Positions 45,235-54,635 of a DNA stretch of 64,000 nucleotides are shown piece after piece (positions within the stretch are counted from its first letter, which is position 1; each line of letters starts with the position of its first letter). Source of the stretch: Tenacibaculum sp. 190524A02b (GTDB taxonomy: Bacteria > Bacteroidota > Bacteroidia > Flavobacteriales > Flavobacteriaceae); NCBI RefSeq assembly GCF_964036645.1, contig NZ_OZ038525.1, positions 62,001 through 126,000 on the forward strand. Direction: 5' to 3'. The notes under the pieces are model-generated. The model did no database searches. It saw only the letters and a program-made list of their open reading frames with translations, and was not told where the DNA came from. The position numbers and the translations under genes are program-made.

Positions 45235-45801
45235 ATGAAAAAAAACATATTTTTAGGAATATTCTGCTTTTTAAGTCTTTTAACGTATTCTCAAAAGACA
45301 ATTCCTGTTGAGATTATCTTGAAAAATAAAGACACTTTAAAAGGAGAAATGAAAGTAAAAACGAATCTTTTTGATAAACAATTAATATATCCTTCGAGCT
45401 TTAATGGAAAAGTAATATTCTATAATTCAGTTGGAGAAAAAACAAAAATAAAGTCTAAAGAAATATCTGAACTTACTTTTACAGATTTCAAAGGAAAAAA
45501 TAGAAAATTTATTAAAATAAAGGAATTTAAAAATCATATAGTTGAATTAATCTATTCAAATAAAGTTCGTTGGTATAAGCATTATTATTACGATTCTTAT
45601 AATCATACGGAAAATACTGTTGAAGAACTTTTTGACGAAAATGGAAAACAGTTTAGTATTGGACTTTTTAATAGTTATCGGAAAAAAATGAGAAAATTCA
45701 CTAAAGAAAACTCTAATTTGAATGAATTTATTAATAATAACGATATGAAAAAAAACGAAAACATTTTGAAAGTCATTAAAATGTATGAAAAACAAATATA
45801 A
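45235..45801 (+). CDS. Hypothetical exported protein
   Basis: The 188 residues start with a signal peptide (MKKNIFLGIFCFLSLLTYSQ). A beta-rich body has VEIILKNKDTLKGEMKVKTN and KTKIKSKEISELTFTDFKGK, as in many small Bacteroidota proteins that describe a 'transfer of stored length' fold of unknown role. A Lys/Asn-rich helical tail ends the protein. I recognise no family. It forms a single-gene unit between repeated intergenic elements. Confidence 0.55.
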   Translation: MKKNIFLGIFCFLSLLTYSQKTIPVEIILKNKDTLKGEMKVKTNLFDKQLIYPSSFNGKVIFYNSVGEKTKIKSKEISELTFTDFKGKNRKFIKIKEFKNHIVELIYSNKVRWYKHYYYDSYNHTENTVEELFDENGKQFSIGLFNSYRKKMRKFTKENSNLNEFINNNDMKKNENILKVIKMYEKQI

Positions 45802-45810
45802 AGTGCTACA

Positions 45811-45918
45811 GCCAATAAAATAACTAAGTCTTCTGACTGTTCGTAGACCAAAGTTTGAAGATGGTGTTGATTAAAGCCATGAAAGTTTAGCCAAAATTTA
45901 AGATATTTATGGGGTTGT
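45811..45918 (+). repeat. Intergenic repeat, copy 1 (pair with 46811)
   Basis: About 105 bases after the stop of the exported-protein gene share order and sequence with 46811-46915: AATAACTAA, GACC, AGACCAAAGT, TGAAGAT and TATGGGGTT. TCTTC and GAAGA arms can pair. The copies follow two unrelated genes. Confidence 0.7.
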
Positions 45919-46080
45919 GTAGCCTTTTTTTAGTGATAAAAAGTTTGTTTATAGTTTATCTCTATAGCTACTAGTAAAACTGTAAGAAAATGTAAATAGA
46001 ATAATAGTATATACTTGTTATGAAAATTATATAACTACAATATTATCAAGAGTAATGACTTAAAAAGAATGATGTTCAAG

Positions 46081-46124
46081 TGTTTTGTGGTTTTTAATGA
46101 GTGGGAAATCTAGTAGATTTGTAG
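46081..46124 (+). repeat. 44-bp intergenic repeat, copy 2 (pair with 45133)
   Basis: TGTTTTGTGGTTTTTAAT through TAGATTTGTAG matches 45133-45176 at 42 of 44 bases and contains AAATCTAgTAGATTT. Both copies precede a small gene. The rest of the 371-bp gap from 45802 holds the copy of the other repeat and AT-rich sequence without genes. Confidence 0.8.
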
Positions 46125-46172
46125 TGTATAAAGGATGTAATAGTAATTACTATTATATTGTTGTTTGAGAAA

Positions 46173-46802
46173 ATGAAAAAAAAATCCATTAAATATTTAA
46201 TAATAATTTTAATAAACCTGATAATTCTGACAGGATTATTAGCTTATTGGACTGATTTTATTGAATTGAAATTTAATAATTGGGTCAGACCAATTGAATT
46301 CTTAAAGATACTTGGAGTTTCTTTACTGTCTATAATTGGAATTAAAATAGCTATTAGATTCTTCAGAAAACTAAATACTAGTATAAGAAATAGAATCATA
46401 ATATCTAGTTTATTGACTATTTCAATCTCTTCTTTTCAGTATTTTAACTATTCAAAAAAAATCTACCAGAATAGAATACTAAATGGTAGGTTAAGAAATG
46501 AATTGGCAATGAAAATTAAACCAGCTAATGGACTTGCTTATGGAACAAAAGCTGATAATTTGACTTACAAAGAATACGAATTGTTAGCCAAAATTAAATG
46601 GTTTCCAAGATTACAAAAGAATGCAGATAGTATTTCTTATTATTACACTTATGACGGATTTCTTCCTGATTACTCCTTTGATGTCAGCTATAGTTTACCA
46701 AATAATATTGAAATAGACTCGACCGAATTTAAATACGGAAAAATAAAAATAGACACTATCGGAAATAAAAAGCGAATAACTTATAGTGAATACCAACAAT
46801 AA
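46173..46802 (+). CDS. Hypothetical membrane protein
   Basis: From the ATG at 46173 there are 209 residues; two TTG codons 12-15 bases upstream are less likely. Transmembrane helices are seen at about 6-26 and 40-62, with a third hydrophobic stretch near 75-90. The C-terminal 110 residues are soluble, with NGLAYGTKADNLTYKEYELLAK and a Tyr/Asp-rich end. No family recognised. Flanked by repeated elements on both sides, it is the third single-gene unit of this cluster. Confidence 0.5.
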   Translation: MKKKSIKYLIIILINLIILTGLLAYWTDFIELKFNNWVRPIEFLKILGVSLLSIIGIKIAIRFFRKLNTSIRNRIIISSLLTISISSFQYFNYSKKIYQNRILNGRLRNELAMKIKPANGLAYGTKADNLTYKEYELLAKIKWFPRLQKNADSISYYYTYDGFLPDYSFDVSYSLPNNIEIDSTEFKYGKIKIDTIGNKKRITYSEYQQ

Positions 46803-46810
46803 AACCTACT

Positions 46811-46915
46811 GGCAATAACTAAATCTTTAAACTGACCGCAGACCAAAGTCTGAAGATTGTGTTTACTAAATTCTTCAAGACTTAGCGTAATTTTAATGTA
46901 ATCTATGGGGTTCGG
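46811..46915 (+). repeat. Intergenic repeat, copy 2 (pair with 45811)
   Basis: The sequence starts GGCAATAACTAA after the stop of the membrane-protein gene. It contains the hairpin CAGACcaaaGTCTG and AATCTT/AAGATT arms, and ends CTATGGGGTTCGG just before the convergent LRR gene. Confidence 0.7.
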
Positions 46916-46923
46916 TTCTATAT

Positions 46924-49380
46924 TTACTCTTTGATAATCTTACGTACTCCACTACCAAAATTAGTTTCTATTTCTATTAAATAAATTCCTGGAGATAAAT
47001 TAGAAATATCAAAATCAGTTTTGTTTTTATTATCGGTAATAACTTTTTGATAAATTTTTTCACCTAACAAACTATATATTGTAATTGATTTGATATTTTT
47101 ATTTACATTAATTTCAATATTATTTTTAGCAGGATTAGGGTATAAGTCTAATTCAATATTTTTACTATAGTCTAATAAACTTGCCGTACTAGAACAATTA
47201 CTATCTACAGTTGTATTTATACCTATGGAATTAATTAATGATTGAATTTCGGTGATTTGTGAATTATCAGCGCAGATGTATTTTAAATTTGGGTTATCAT
47301 CTAAGCTTATGGAAGATTCATTTACTCCATTCTTAATTAGTAATGTTTCTAATTGATTTTTTTCAACTCCAAGAACGTCTAATTTTGTTAAATGATTTAA
47401 ATCTAAAGAACTTAAATTATTGTCATATAAACTTAACTGTTCAATATTGTTAGCACCTGAAAGGTTTATAGATTGTAAATTACTTGAACCAATTGAAACA
47501 TTTTTTAGATTACCAAAGCCAGAGAAATCAATAGAAAGTAAATTAATATCCCAAACTTCAAAAGTTTCTAAATTTTTAGAACCTATTAGGTTAATAGAAG
47601 ATAAGTCGCCTCCAGTTATACAAGTAAAACGTTTCAAATTATTTAAATTACTTAAATCTACAGTTTTCAAACTATGAGGATTTACATCAAAGGAAAAATC
47701 TATAGTCTCTAAATTTATATTTCCATTCAAATTTAATGATTCAAGATTATGACAAGGTCCAATACTTAAATTTTTAAGAGCTATTAAGTTACTTAAATCT
47801 AATGAGGAAATAGTTTCATCATTTCCTTTACCTCCTATATATAATTTTATTAAACTAGACATTCCAATAAGATTAACTGAGTTTAATTTATCTGACTTTA
47901 TAAATAACTCTTTAAGAGATGATGAGTTTAATAGATTAACCTTTTTAAGGTTAGAAGTAATTGGTAAATCTAGTTTTGTTAAATTAGTACAATTTACTAG
48001 GTTAAGAGTCTCCAATTTGCTAGAATCACTATACCCAAAAAAATCGAGATTAAGATTTATTATGGGATTTGAAGATAAATCTAGATATTTTAGATTTAGT
48101 GATTGTGATAAATCAATATTAGTTAATTGATTAGTAGCACTAAGGTTAATTTTTTCTAATGAAGGGGTTTTTGCTAAGGCTATTGAAGTTAACTTTTTAG
48201 AATTACATACTAGATTACCTAAAGAGGAGGCGTTATTTAAATTTATAGCTCTTAACGAGTTGGCATTACTTGTATTTAAGTTTGTTAATTGAGTACAATT
48301 TGTAAGAGTTAATGTTTCAATATTGCTCAAGTTACTAATATCAAGACTTGTTATTGGAGTATATGATAAGTTTAAAGATTTTAAATTAACTAATTCAGAA
48401 ACATCTATGTTAGTTAGTTTGTTGGAAGCACTAAGATTTAAATTCTCTAAAGAAGAAGCTCCATCTAAAATTACCGAAGATAATTTTTTAGAATTATATA
48501 CTAATTCAGTTAAAGAACTCGAATTAGTCAAATTTATTTTTGTTATTGAGTTAGAGTTTTCAGTATTTATACTTTCTAGTACACTACAACCAGATAAATT
48601 TACTGTTTCTAATGAATATAAACTATTAATATTTAAACTTGTTATTGGAGTATATGATAAGTTTAAAGATTTTAAATTAAATAACCCAGATAAATCAATG
48701 TTAGTTAGTTTATTAGTAGTACTAAGATTTAAAAACTCTAAAGAAAAGGCTCCTTTTAAAATTACTGAAGATAATTTTTGAGAATTACATACTAATTCAG
48801 TTAAAGAACCCGAATTAGTTAAATTTATAGTTTCTAAAGAATTAGTATTTTCAGTATTAAGGTTTTCTAATGAATTACAATAAGAAATATTTAAAGTTTT
48901 CAAAGAATTTAAATTGCTAACGTTTAAGCTTACCACTTGATTAGATGATAAGTCTAAAAATTTTAAATTGCTAAAATTAGAAAGATTAATTGAGCTTAAT
49001 TGGTTGTTATGTAAATCAATATTTTCTAAACTAAAAATTCCTGTTAAATTAATTGTTGTTAGTAGGTTATTACTGAAATTAACTTTTGTTAAATTAGACA
49101 AAGTTGTTAAATCAATAACTTTTATTTGGTTTGTTGCACAGTTTAAATCTAATAAATTTGTAAAAAACTGAATACCCTCTAAATCAGAAATATTCTTATT
49201 AGATAGTTCTAAATCAGAAACAGCTAGTGCCTCGTCTTCTTCTATTTCACCATCTTCATTTGTATCAACCCCAGCTGCAATTAAAGCATTTTTAAAATTA
49301 GTATCAGGGATATTAATAATTTGACCAAAAGAAGATAATATAATAAATAAAAAAGAGAATAACAAGTGATTTTTTTTCAT
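46924..49380 (-). CDS. Secreted leucine-rich repeat protein with T9SS sorting tail
   Basis: The 818-residue product has a signal peptide, then INIPDTNFKNALIAAGVDTNEDGEIEEDEA, a common N-terminal cap. A long solenoid of short LRRs follows, of the type LxxLNLSxxxxLTNIDLS. The C-terminal 75 residues hold the type A T9SS sorting domain: LYPNPAKNNIEIN, ITIYSLLGEKIY and LSPGIYLIEIET, ending in Lys/Glu. Within the solenoid a 97-residue (291-bp) super-repeat occurs: the DNA GTTATTGGAGTATATGAT recurs at 48350 and 48641. The protein should be secreted through the outer membrane and attached to the cell surface, probably for adhesion or binding. Confidence 0.92.
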   Translation of the reverse strand: MKKNHLLFSFLFIILSSFGQIINIPDTNFKNALIAAGVDTNEDGEIEEDEALAVSDLELSNKNISDLEGIQFFTNLLDLNCATNQIKVIDLTTLSNLTKVNFSNNLLTTINLTGIFSLENIDLHNNQLSSINLSNFSNLKFLDLSSNQVVSLNVSNLNSLKTLNISYCNSLENLNTENTNSLETINLTNSGSLTELVCNSQKLSSVILKGAFSLEFLNLSTTNKLTNIDLSGLFNLKSLNLSYTPITSLNINSLYSLETVNLSGCSVLESINTENSNSITKINLTNSSSLTELVYNSKKLSSVILDGASSLENLNLSASNKLTNIDVSELVNLKSLNLSYTPITSLDISNLSNIETLTLTNCTQLTNLNTSNANSLRAINLNNASSLGNLVCNSKKLTSIALAKTPSLEKINLSATNQLTNIDLSQSLNLKYLDLSSNPIINLNLDFFGYSDSSKLETLNLVNCTNLTKLDLPITSNLKKVNLLNSSSLKELFIKSDKLNSVNLIGMSSLIKLYIGGKGNDETISSLDLSNLIALKNLSIGPCHNLESLNLNGNINLETIDFSFDVNPHSLKTVDLSNLNNLKRFTCITGGDLSSINLIGSKNLETFEVWDINLLSIDFSGFGNLKNVSIGSSNLQSINLSGANNIEQLSLYDNNLSSLDLNHLTKLDVLGVEKNQLETLLIKNGVNESSISLDDNPNLKYICADNSQITEIQSLINSIGINTTVDSNCSSTASLLDYSKNIELDLYPNPAKNNIEINVNKNIKSITIYSLLGEKIYQKVITDNKNKTDFDISNLSPGIYLIEIETNFGSGVRKIIKE

Positions 49381-49692
49381 AATGATTATAATTTTTTTTC
49401 CAAATATAAAAGATTTTAAACAAAAGAGAGTCTCTAAAAAGACAGTTTTTATAGATATTTTTTAAGTAAGTAAGAAAGTAATTTTTAAACTTTCAAGTTC
49501 TACTCTAATTTAGATAAAGTAGCTCAAGATAATTTAAAATTCAAAAAAGAAAATAATCTTAAGTCTTATAATCTAGCAATAAAACATGAATACTTTTTGT
49601 TGTAGATACCCTAAAAAAATGTTAAGATATTGCTAAATATTATAGAATAATAAGTTAATAGGGTACTTTAGTAACATAAATTCAAAAGTTAC
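49381..49692. other. Intergenic stretch with a possible gene remnant
   Basis: These 312 bases separate the divergent LRR and Tricorn-like genes. The plus-strand frame 49492-49605 has no start and reads FKFYSNLDKVAQDNLKF and so on for 37 codons, coding-like in composition; it may be the tail of a lost gene. No terminator or strong promoter box is evident. Confidence 0.25.
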
Positions 49693-52600
49693 ATGTTCAA
49701 CAAACAACTATTACTTGTGGTAACTTTGCTTAGTTCCTTTTTACAAGCACAAACCACATTCATTCGTCAACCCCAAATAAGTCCAGATGCTACCCAAATG
49801 GCTTTTAGTTATTATGGAGATATATGGATTTATCAATTCAATACACAACAAGCCAATAGACTCACCATTCACGAAGGCTATGATAGCAACCCTGTATGGA
49901 AAACTAATGGCAAACAATTAGCCTTTGCCTCTAACAGAGAAGGAAATACCAATGTATTTACCATTCCGGTAACAGGAGGTATGCCTAAACAATTAACCTA
50001 CTATCCTACAGATAACATTCCTACTAGCTGGAATAAGGCAAGTATTACTTTTACAACTAATAGAGTTTTTAAAGGACCAGAATGGGATGCACAAATATAT
50101 AGTGTAGATGAAAATGGAAGTACCCCTAATCGTTTATTAACTGCTTATGGAAGCATGGCTAGTGTATCACCTAATGGAAAATTAATAGCCTATGTAAAAG
50201 GAGCTTGTCGTACAGCACGTGAAGATTATGAAGGAGCTGCGCAAAGAGATGTTTGGATATACAATACACAAACCAAACAATACCATCAAATAACCACTAG
50301 TTTAAAAAACGACCATTCACCAATGTGGGATGGACAAGGAAATTTATATTATATAGGTGCTAAAAGCGGACGTTATAATATTTACAAACAAAACATTACA
50401 CCTACAGGAAAAGCAACAGGTAGTGCAACGCAGTTAACTAAGCAAACAAAGGATGGAATCCGTTACTTTTCAGTAAGTACTAACGGAGTTATTGTGTATA
50501 CCGCAGGTATTGATACCTATCTGTTAAAAAACGGAACGGCTAAAAAATTAACCTTAAACATTGCGTCTGATAATCGTTTTAACACAGAAGAAACTAAAAC
50601 AGTAAGAAATGGTATTACCAATTATGCTATATCACCTAATGGAAAGCAAGTTGCTTTAGAAATACATGGAGATATTTTTGTAAAACAAAACGATAAAGAA
50701 AAGAAACGTTCTAATAATATTAGTAAGCATAATTTTAGAGATAAAAATCCACAATGGATAGATGATAAAACGGTGTTGTTTGTTTCTGATAGAGATGGGC
50801 AATTTGAGATCTACAAAGCCTTTTCAAAAGATACCTTAGTAGGTTTGCATAGAAGTTTAAAAGTAACGATAGAAAAGTTAACAACCAGTAAGAAGGATGT
50901 AGAAAAAATTCTAATAGCTCCAAGCCGAAAAAAAATAGCCTACCAAGTAGGAAGAGGAACCTTAATGATTGCTGATATTGAAGAAGGGAAATTAAAAAAT
51001 GCGCAAGAATATGCTAATGATTGGGCAGCTACAGAAGATTTATCTTGGAGTCCAGATAGTAAATACATTGCTTATTCACAAGAAGACTTAAATTTTGATA
51101 GTGAAATTTATATTCAATCTGTAGCCAATAAAAATCAAAAAATGAATGTAAGTATGCATCCAAGAAGTGATATGAGTCCAGTTTGGAGTGCAGACGGAAA
51201 AAAGTTAGCTTTCTTATCTAACCGTAATGGAATCAATTATGATGTATGGATGGTATGGTTGCAAAAAGAAGATTGGGAAAAAACAAAATTAGATCACGAA
51301 GAAGGTGATTATTACCAAAAAGAAGAAAAAAAGGATAAGAAAAAGAAAGACAAAAAGAAGAAAAAGAAAAAAGAAGTAAAGGTAACCATAGATGAAGCTA
51401 AGATTTACGATAGATTGGTGCAGGTAACGGCATTATCTGATAATGAATATAGCGTAACTTTTAGTCCAGATAGTAAATCTATTTACTTTTCAGCTACCAA
51501 TCCTGCTACTAAAAAAAGAAACTTATATAAAGTAAAATGGGATGGAACCAAGCCCAAAGAAGTAAAAGGGTCTAATGGCGCTGGAAGCTTTTCGGAAGCT
51601 AAGGGGAAAGTTTACTTTACCGCTATGGGGAATCTAAAAGAAATGAATGCCAAATCAGATAAAGTAACTAGATTACCACATACAGCAACCTATACTGTTA
51701 CTACCCAAAAACAAAGAGAACAAGTATTTCAAGAAGGAATTAGTGCTTTAACAGAAGGTTTTTACGATCCTGAATTCCATGGGTATAACTGGAAAGCTTT
51801 GGTGAAAAAATACAAACCTTGGGTATTGGCAGCCACTACACAACAAGATTATGGATATATGTTTAATTTGTTATTAGGACAGTTAAATGCTAGCCACATG
51901 GGATATTATTCAGGAAATCCTGAAAAAGTAAAGGATAACCAAATAGGCTTATTAGGTTTAGAAGTAGAAAATACAACCAAAGGAGCAAAAGTAACCTATG
52001 TGTTAGAAAATTCAGTAGCAGATAAATCTAAAAGTAAATTAAAAGTAGGAGATATCATTACCAGTGTAAATGACAAAACTATAAGTGAAACAACCAATTT
52101 TTACAGTGTACTTAAGAACACTAAAAATCAAGAAGTTTTACTAACATTAAGTAGTGGTAAAGAAGTAATTATAAGAACACAAAATAGTTTAAAAGATTTA
52201 CAGTATGAAGCATGGATAACATCACGTAAAGTATTGGTAGATAAGTTTTCAAACGGACAATTAGGGTACATCCATATCAAAGCAATGGGAATGCAAAGTT
52301 TTGAGCGTTTTGAACGTGAGTTAAAAGCTAGCGGATACGGTAAAAAAGGAATTGTAATTGATGTACGTTATAATGGAGGTGGTTGGACTACTGATAGATT
52401 AATGGCAGTGTTAAACGTAAAACAACACGCGTATACCATACCAAGAGGAGCCGCTAAAAGTTTAAAAAGTCACCAAAGTTTTACTAAAAACTATCCGTTT
52501 AATGAACGAGCTATTCTATCAGTAAACACAAAACCATTAGTAGCTTTATGTAATGAAAATAGCTATTCAAATGCTGAAATATTTTCACATGCATTTAAAA

Positions 52601-52854
52601 ATTTAGGCTTAGGGAAATTAGTTGGACAGCCAACCTTTGGAGCAGTAATATCAACAGGAGGAAGAGGTTTACAAAACGGTTTTATAAGAATGCCATTTAG
52701 AGCTTGGTTTGTAAAGAAAACAGGAGGTAATATGGAGAATGAAGCACCAGCTACGCCTGACTATTTGGTAAAGAATGCTCCAGGATGGAAAAATAGAGGA
52801 GAAGATGCACAGTTAAAAAAGGCTGTTGAGGTATTGTTACAAGAAGTAAACTAA
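49693..52854 (+). CDS. Tricorn-like S41 protease (exported)
   Basis: The 1053-residue protein has a signal peptide ending at FLQAQ. A first beta-propeller (TFIRQPQISPDATQMAF, SNPVWKTNGKQLAFASNREGN) and a second one (LSWSPDSKYIAYSQED, SPVWSADGKKLAFLSNRNG) are followed by a Lys-rich stretch (KKDKKKKDKKKKKKK). Then come a C1-type helical region, a PDZ domain (LKVGDIITSVNDKTI) and the S41 catalytic core with the nucleophile in NENSYSNAEIFSHAF and GQPTFGAVISTG. Tricorn homologues degrade peptides; this one is probably periplasmic. The length and domain order match the family. Confidence 0.93.
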   Translation: MFNKQLLLVVTLLSSFLQAQTTFIRQPQISPDATQMAFSYYGDIWIYQFNTQQANRLTIHEGYDSNPVWKTNGKQLAFASNREGNTNVFTIPVTGGMPKQLTYYPTDNIPTSWNKASITFTTNRVFKGPEWDAQIYSVDENGSTPNRLLTAYGSMASVSPNGKLIAYVKGACRTAREDYEGAAQRDVWIYNTQTKQYHQITTSLKNDHSPMWDGQGNLYYIGAKSGRYNIYKQNITPTGKATGSATQLTKQTKDGIRYFSVSTNGVIVYTAGIDTYLLKNGTAKKLTLNIASDNRFNTEETKTVRNGITNYAISPNGKQVALEIHGDIFVKQNDKEKKRSNNISKHNFRDKNPQWIDDKTVLFVSDRDGQFEIYKAFSKDTLVGLHRSLKVTIEKLTTSKKDVEKILIAPSRKKIAYQVGRGTLMIADIEEGKLKNAQEYANDWAATEDLSWSPDSKYIAYSQEDLNFDSEIYIQSVANKNQKMNVSMHPRSDMSPVWSADGKKLAFLSNRNGINYDVWMVWLQKEDWEKTKLDHEEGDYYQKEEKKDKKKKDKKKKKKKEVKVTIDEAKIYDRLVQVTALSDNEYSVTFSPDSKSIYFSATNPATKKRNLYKVKWDGTKPKEVKGSNGAGSFSEAKGKVYFTAMGNLKEMNAKSDKVTRLPHTATYTVTTQKQREQVFQEGISALTEGFYDPEFHGYNWKALVKKYKPWVLAATTQQDYGYMFNLLLGQLNASHMGYYSGNPEKVKDNQIGLLGLEVENTTKGAKVTYVLENSVADKSKSKLKVGDIITSVNDKTISETTNFYSVLKNTKNQEVLLTLSSGKEVIIRTQNSLKDLQYEAWITSRKVLVDKFSNGQLGYIHIKAMGMQSFERFERELKASGYGKKGIVIDVRYNGGGWTTDRLMAVLNVKQHAYTIPRGAAKSLKSHQSFTKNYPFNERAILSVNTKPLVALCNENSYSNAEIFSHAFKNLGLGKLVGQPTFGAVISTGGRGLQNGFIRMPFRAWFVKKTGGNMENEAPATPDYLVKNAPGWKNRGEDAQLKKAVEVLLQEVN

Positions 52855-52859
52855 AAAGG

Positions 52860-53273
52860 ATGAACATTATAAAAAGAAATAGAAAAAAGTTAGTTTTTGT
52901 TGGCGCCCTAGTTTGTAGCTTAACTTTATTAGAAGCTTGTAAATTAAAAAGTAAGGATAAAGTTAGTAATACGACTCATCAGAAGGAAAGTTCAAATTCC
53001 TATAAAGAACTATTGATAGGTTCGTGGTTAGATACTTCCAAATCTGAACTCCATTTTACGTTGTTTAAAGACGGATCGGCACGTTCAGATAATATGGCAA
53101 CGCTGCTATATAAAAAATGGAGATTGAACGGTGCTACGCTAATACTAACTGAAGAAAGTATAGGAAACGGAAGTTCATCAATAGGAGAATATTCGTATGA
53201 AATACAAACCTTGAACGCACAAGAAATGATTTTAAAACAAGGAAATTATTTACTAAAATATACTAGAAAGTAA
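52860..53273 (+). CDS. Hypothetical lipocalin-like lipoprotein
   Basis: The 137 residues carry a signal with a lipobox-like SLTLLEAC (Cys27). The body IGSWLDTSKSELHFTLFKDGSARS, KKWRLNGATLILTEES and LKQGNYLLKYTRK is the small beta-barrel pattern seen in lipocalin-like proteins of Bacteroidota. It starts 5 bases after the Tricorn-like gene, so the two share a transcript. A strong terminator follows. Confidence 0.65.
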   Translation: MNIIKRNRKKLVFVGALVCSLTLLEACKLKSKDKVSNTTHQKESSNSYKELLIGSWLDTSKSELHFTLFKDGSARSDNMATLLYKKWRLNGATLILTEESIGNGSSSIGEYSYEIQTLNAQEMILKQGNYLLKYTRK

Positions 53274-53302
53274 TTTTCTTTTTATTGCTAGACTTACTAC
53301 AT

Positions 53303-53333
53303 AAAACGAAGCACCAAAGTGCTTCGTTTTTTT
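53303..53333 (+). terminator. Intrinsic terminator
   Basis: AAAACGAAGCAC and GTGCTTCGTTTT form a 12-bp stem with a 3-base CAA-A loop and a T-run. It closes the protease operon. Confidence 0.92.
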
Positions 53334-53463
53334 ATGAAATATTAGTCGAAAAAATTAGGATAATTAGTTGTTTTTTAGTTTTGAAAGATATAAAGTGGTT
53401 TTAGTTCTTCATTAAAGCATCATTATCATCTAAATAAAAAGTAATGAAGTTAAAAGTGCCTAC

Positions 53464-54411
53464 TTAACTAGTTTTAAGTTCATTATTAAATTGTTGAATA
53501 ATTTCAACGATGTCGGTTTCTTGATACTTTCTTGAAAAATGTACAGGAGTAGCTTGTTTAACCTTAGATAAACGCATAATTTCTGCTGATTTTTTAGCGT
53601 AACTATGGAAGTTTATTTTGGCAAACTCTTTGTCTTCATTTTTATAAAAAGACTCAATAAGCACTTGGTTACAGTGATAAAAATGTTTTTTAATTTTTAA
53701 ATGGTTTTCACTATGTGCAGCATGATCCATAATAATACCTAAACTGTCACCTTCTTGAACTTGTAATAAATGAAACAATTCTTTAGCCTGATAACTTTGT
53801 GACTCAATAGTTATGGTAGGGTCGGTATTAGATGTAAAAGCATCTTTTAATTCTTTTACCCATTTTCCACCTTTAAAACCACTAGATTGGATGTCTATTT
53901 TTACCGTATTGTTCTCTTTAAACCTATAGGCAAGTGTTGGTGTTTTATGATCTAATAATATACCACTAACTTCAAAAGCCTTTGTTTTAAATAACAAATT
54001 ACTAGCTTCAGTAGAAAGTTGCTCTAGTTGCCAAAATGGAGGCTTCAATTCATATTTAGTAATTGTATTAGTAGAAGTTAATTCTCTAATTTCATAGGTA
54101 ATGGCATTTTCTTCAATTAAATTCCAAGTATAACTTTGCAACCTAGCCTGAATTTGTTGTGCTATATTTTTAGGGCCACAAATAACAACACTTCTTTGAA
54201 TACCTATTTGATGACGAATGATAGCATCAAAATTCACAAAATGATCAATATGTGTATGGCTAATAAAAATAGCATTACAATTTTGTATTTCTTTTACAGT
54301 AAGTAAACTGGCATCACCACATTCACATAAATAATTCCAAGAGTGATTGTCTAATTTCACTAAAATAGAAATGTCTTCATTAGGTAAGCTTTTAATTTGG
54401 TATGTAAACAT
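53464..54411 (-). CDS. MBL-fold metallo-hydrolase, RNase Z-like
   Basis: The 315 residues have the metal motif ISHTHIDHF (HxHxDH), a later HAAHSENH segment and C-terminal HFSRKY. The arrangement is like the RNase Z branch of the metallo-beta-lactamase fold. A His in PVHFSRKY and Asp in IIMDHAAH complete the site. The true tRNA 3' processing enzyme is usually separate in flavobacteria, so this may be a paralogue of unknown substrate. No signal peptide; cytosolic. Confidence 0.8.
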   Translation of the reverse strand: MFTYQIKSLPNEDISILVKLDNHSWNYLCECGDASLLTVKEIQNCNAIFISHTHIDHFVNFDAIIRHQIGIQRSVVICGPKNIAQQIQARLQSYTWNLIEENAITYEIRELTSTNTITKYELKPPFWQLEQLSTEASNLLFKTKAFEVSGILLDHKTPTLAYRFKENNTVKIDIQSSGFKGGKWVKELKDAFTSNTDPTITIESQSYQAKELFHLLQVQEGDSLGIIMDHAAHSENHLKIKKHFYHCNQVLIESFYKNEDKEFAKINFHSYAKKSAEIMRLSKVKQATPVHFSRKYQETDIVEIIQQFNNELKTS

Positions 54412-54635
54412 TTGTTTGAATGTGTTTTAGGAGGTTTTTATTAGGGTGTTGCTTTTTTTTTTAGATAAACATTGGGGTTTTAGGTTTCTTTTTTGTTAAG
54501 AAAGTAACGTTGTTTTGTTATAGTTTTTAACCAATTGTCATCTTTTTGTAAAATGTTAATAAGCGTTTTTTTTTAAGTAAAAGGAAAAGATACATTTGTG
54601 CAAAAATCAATAAATAATCAAAAATAACCCTAAAA

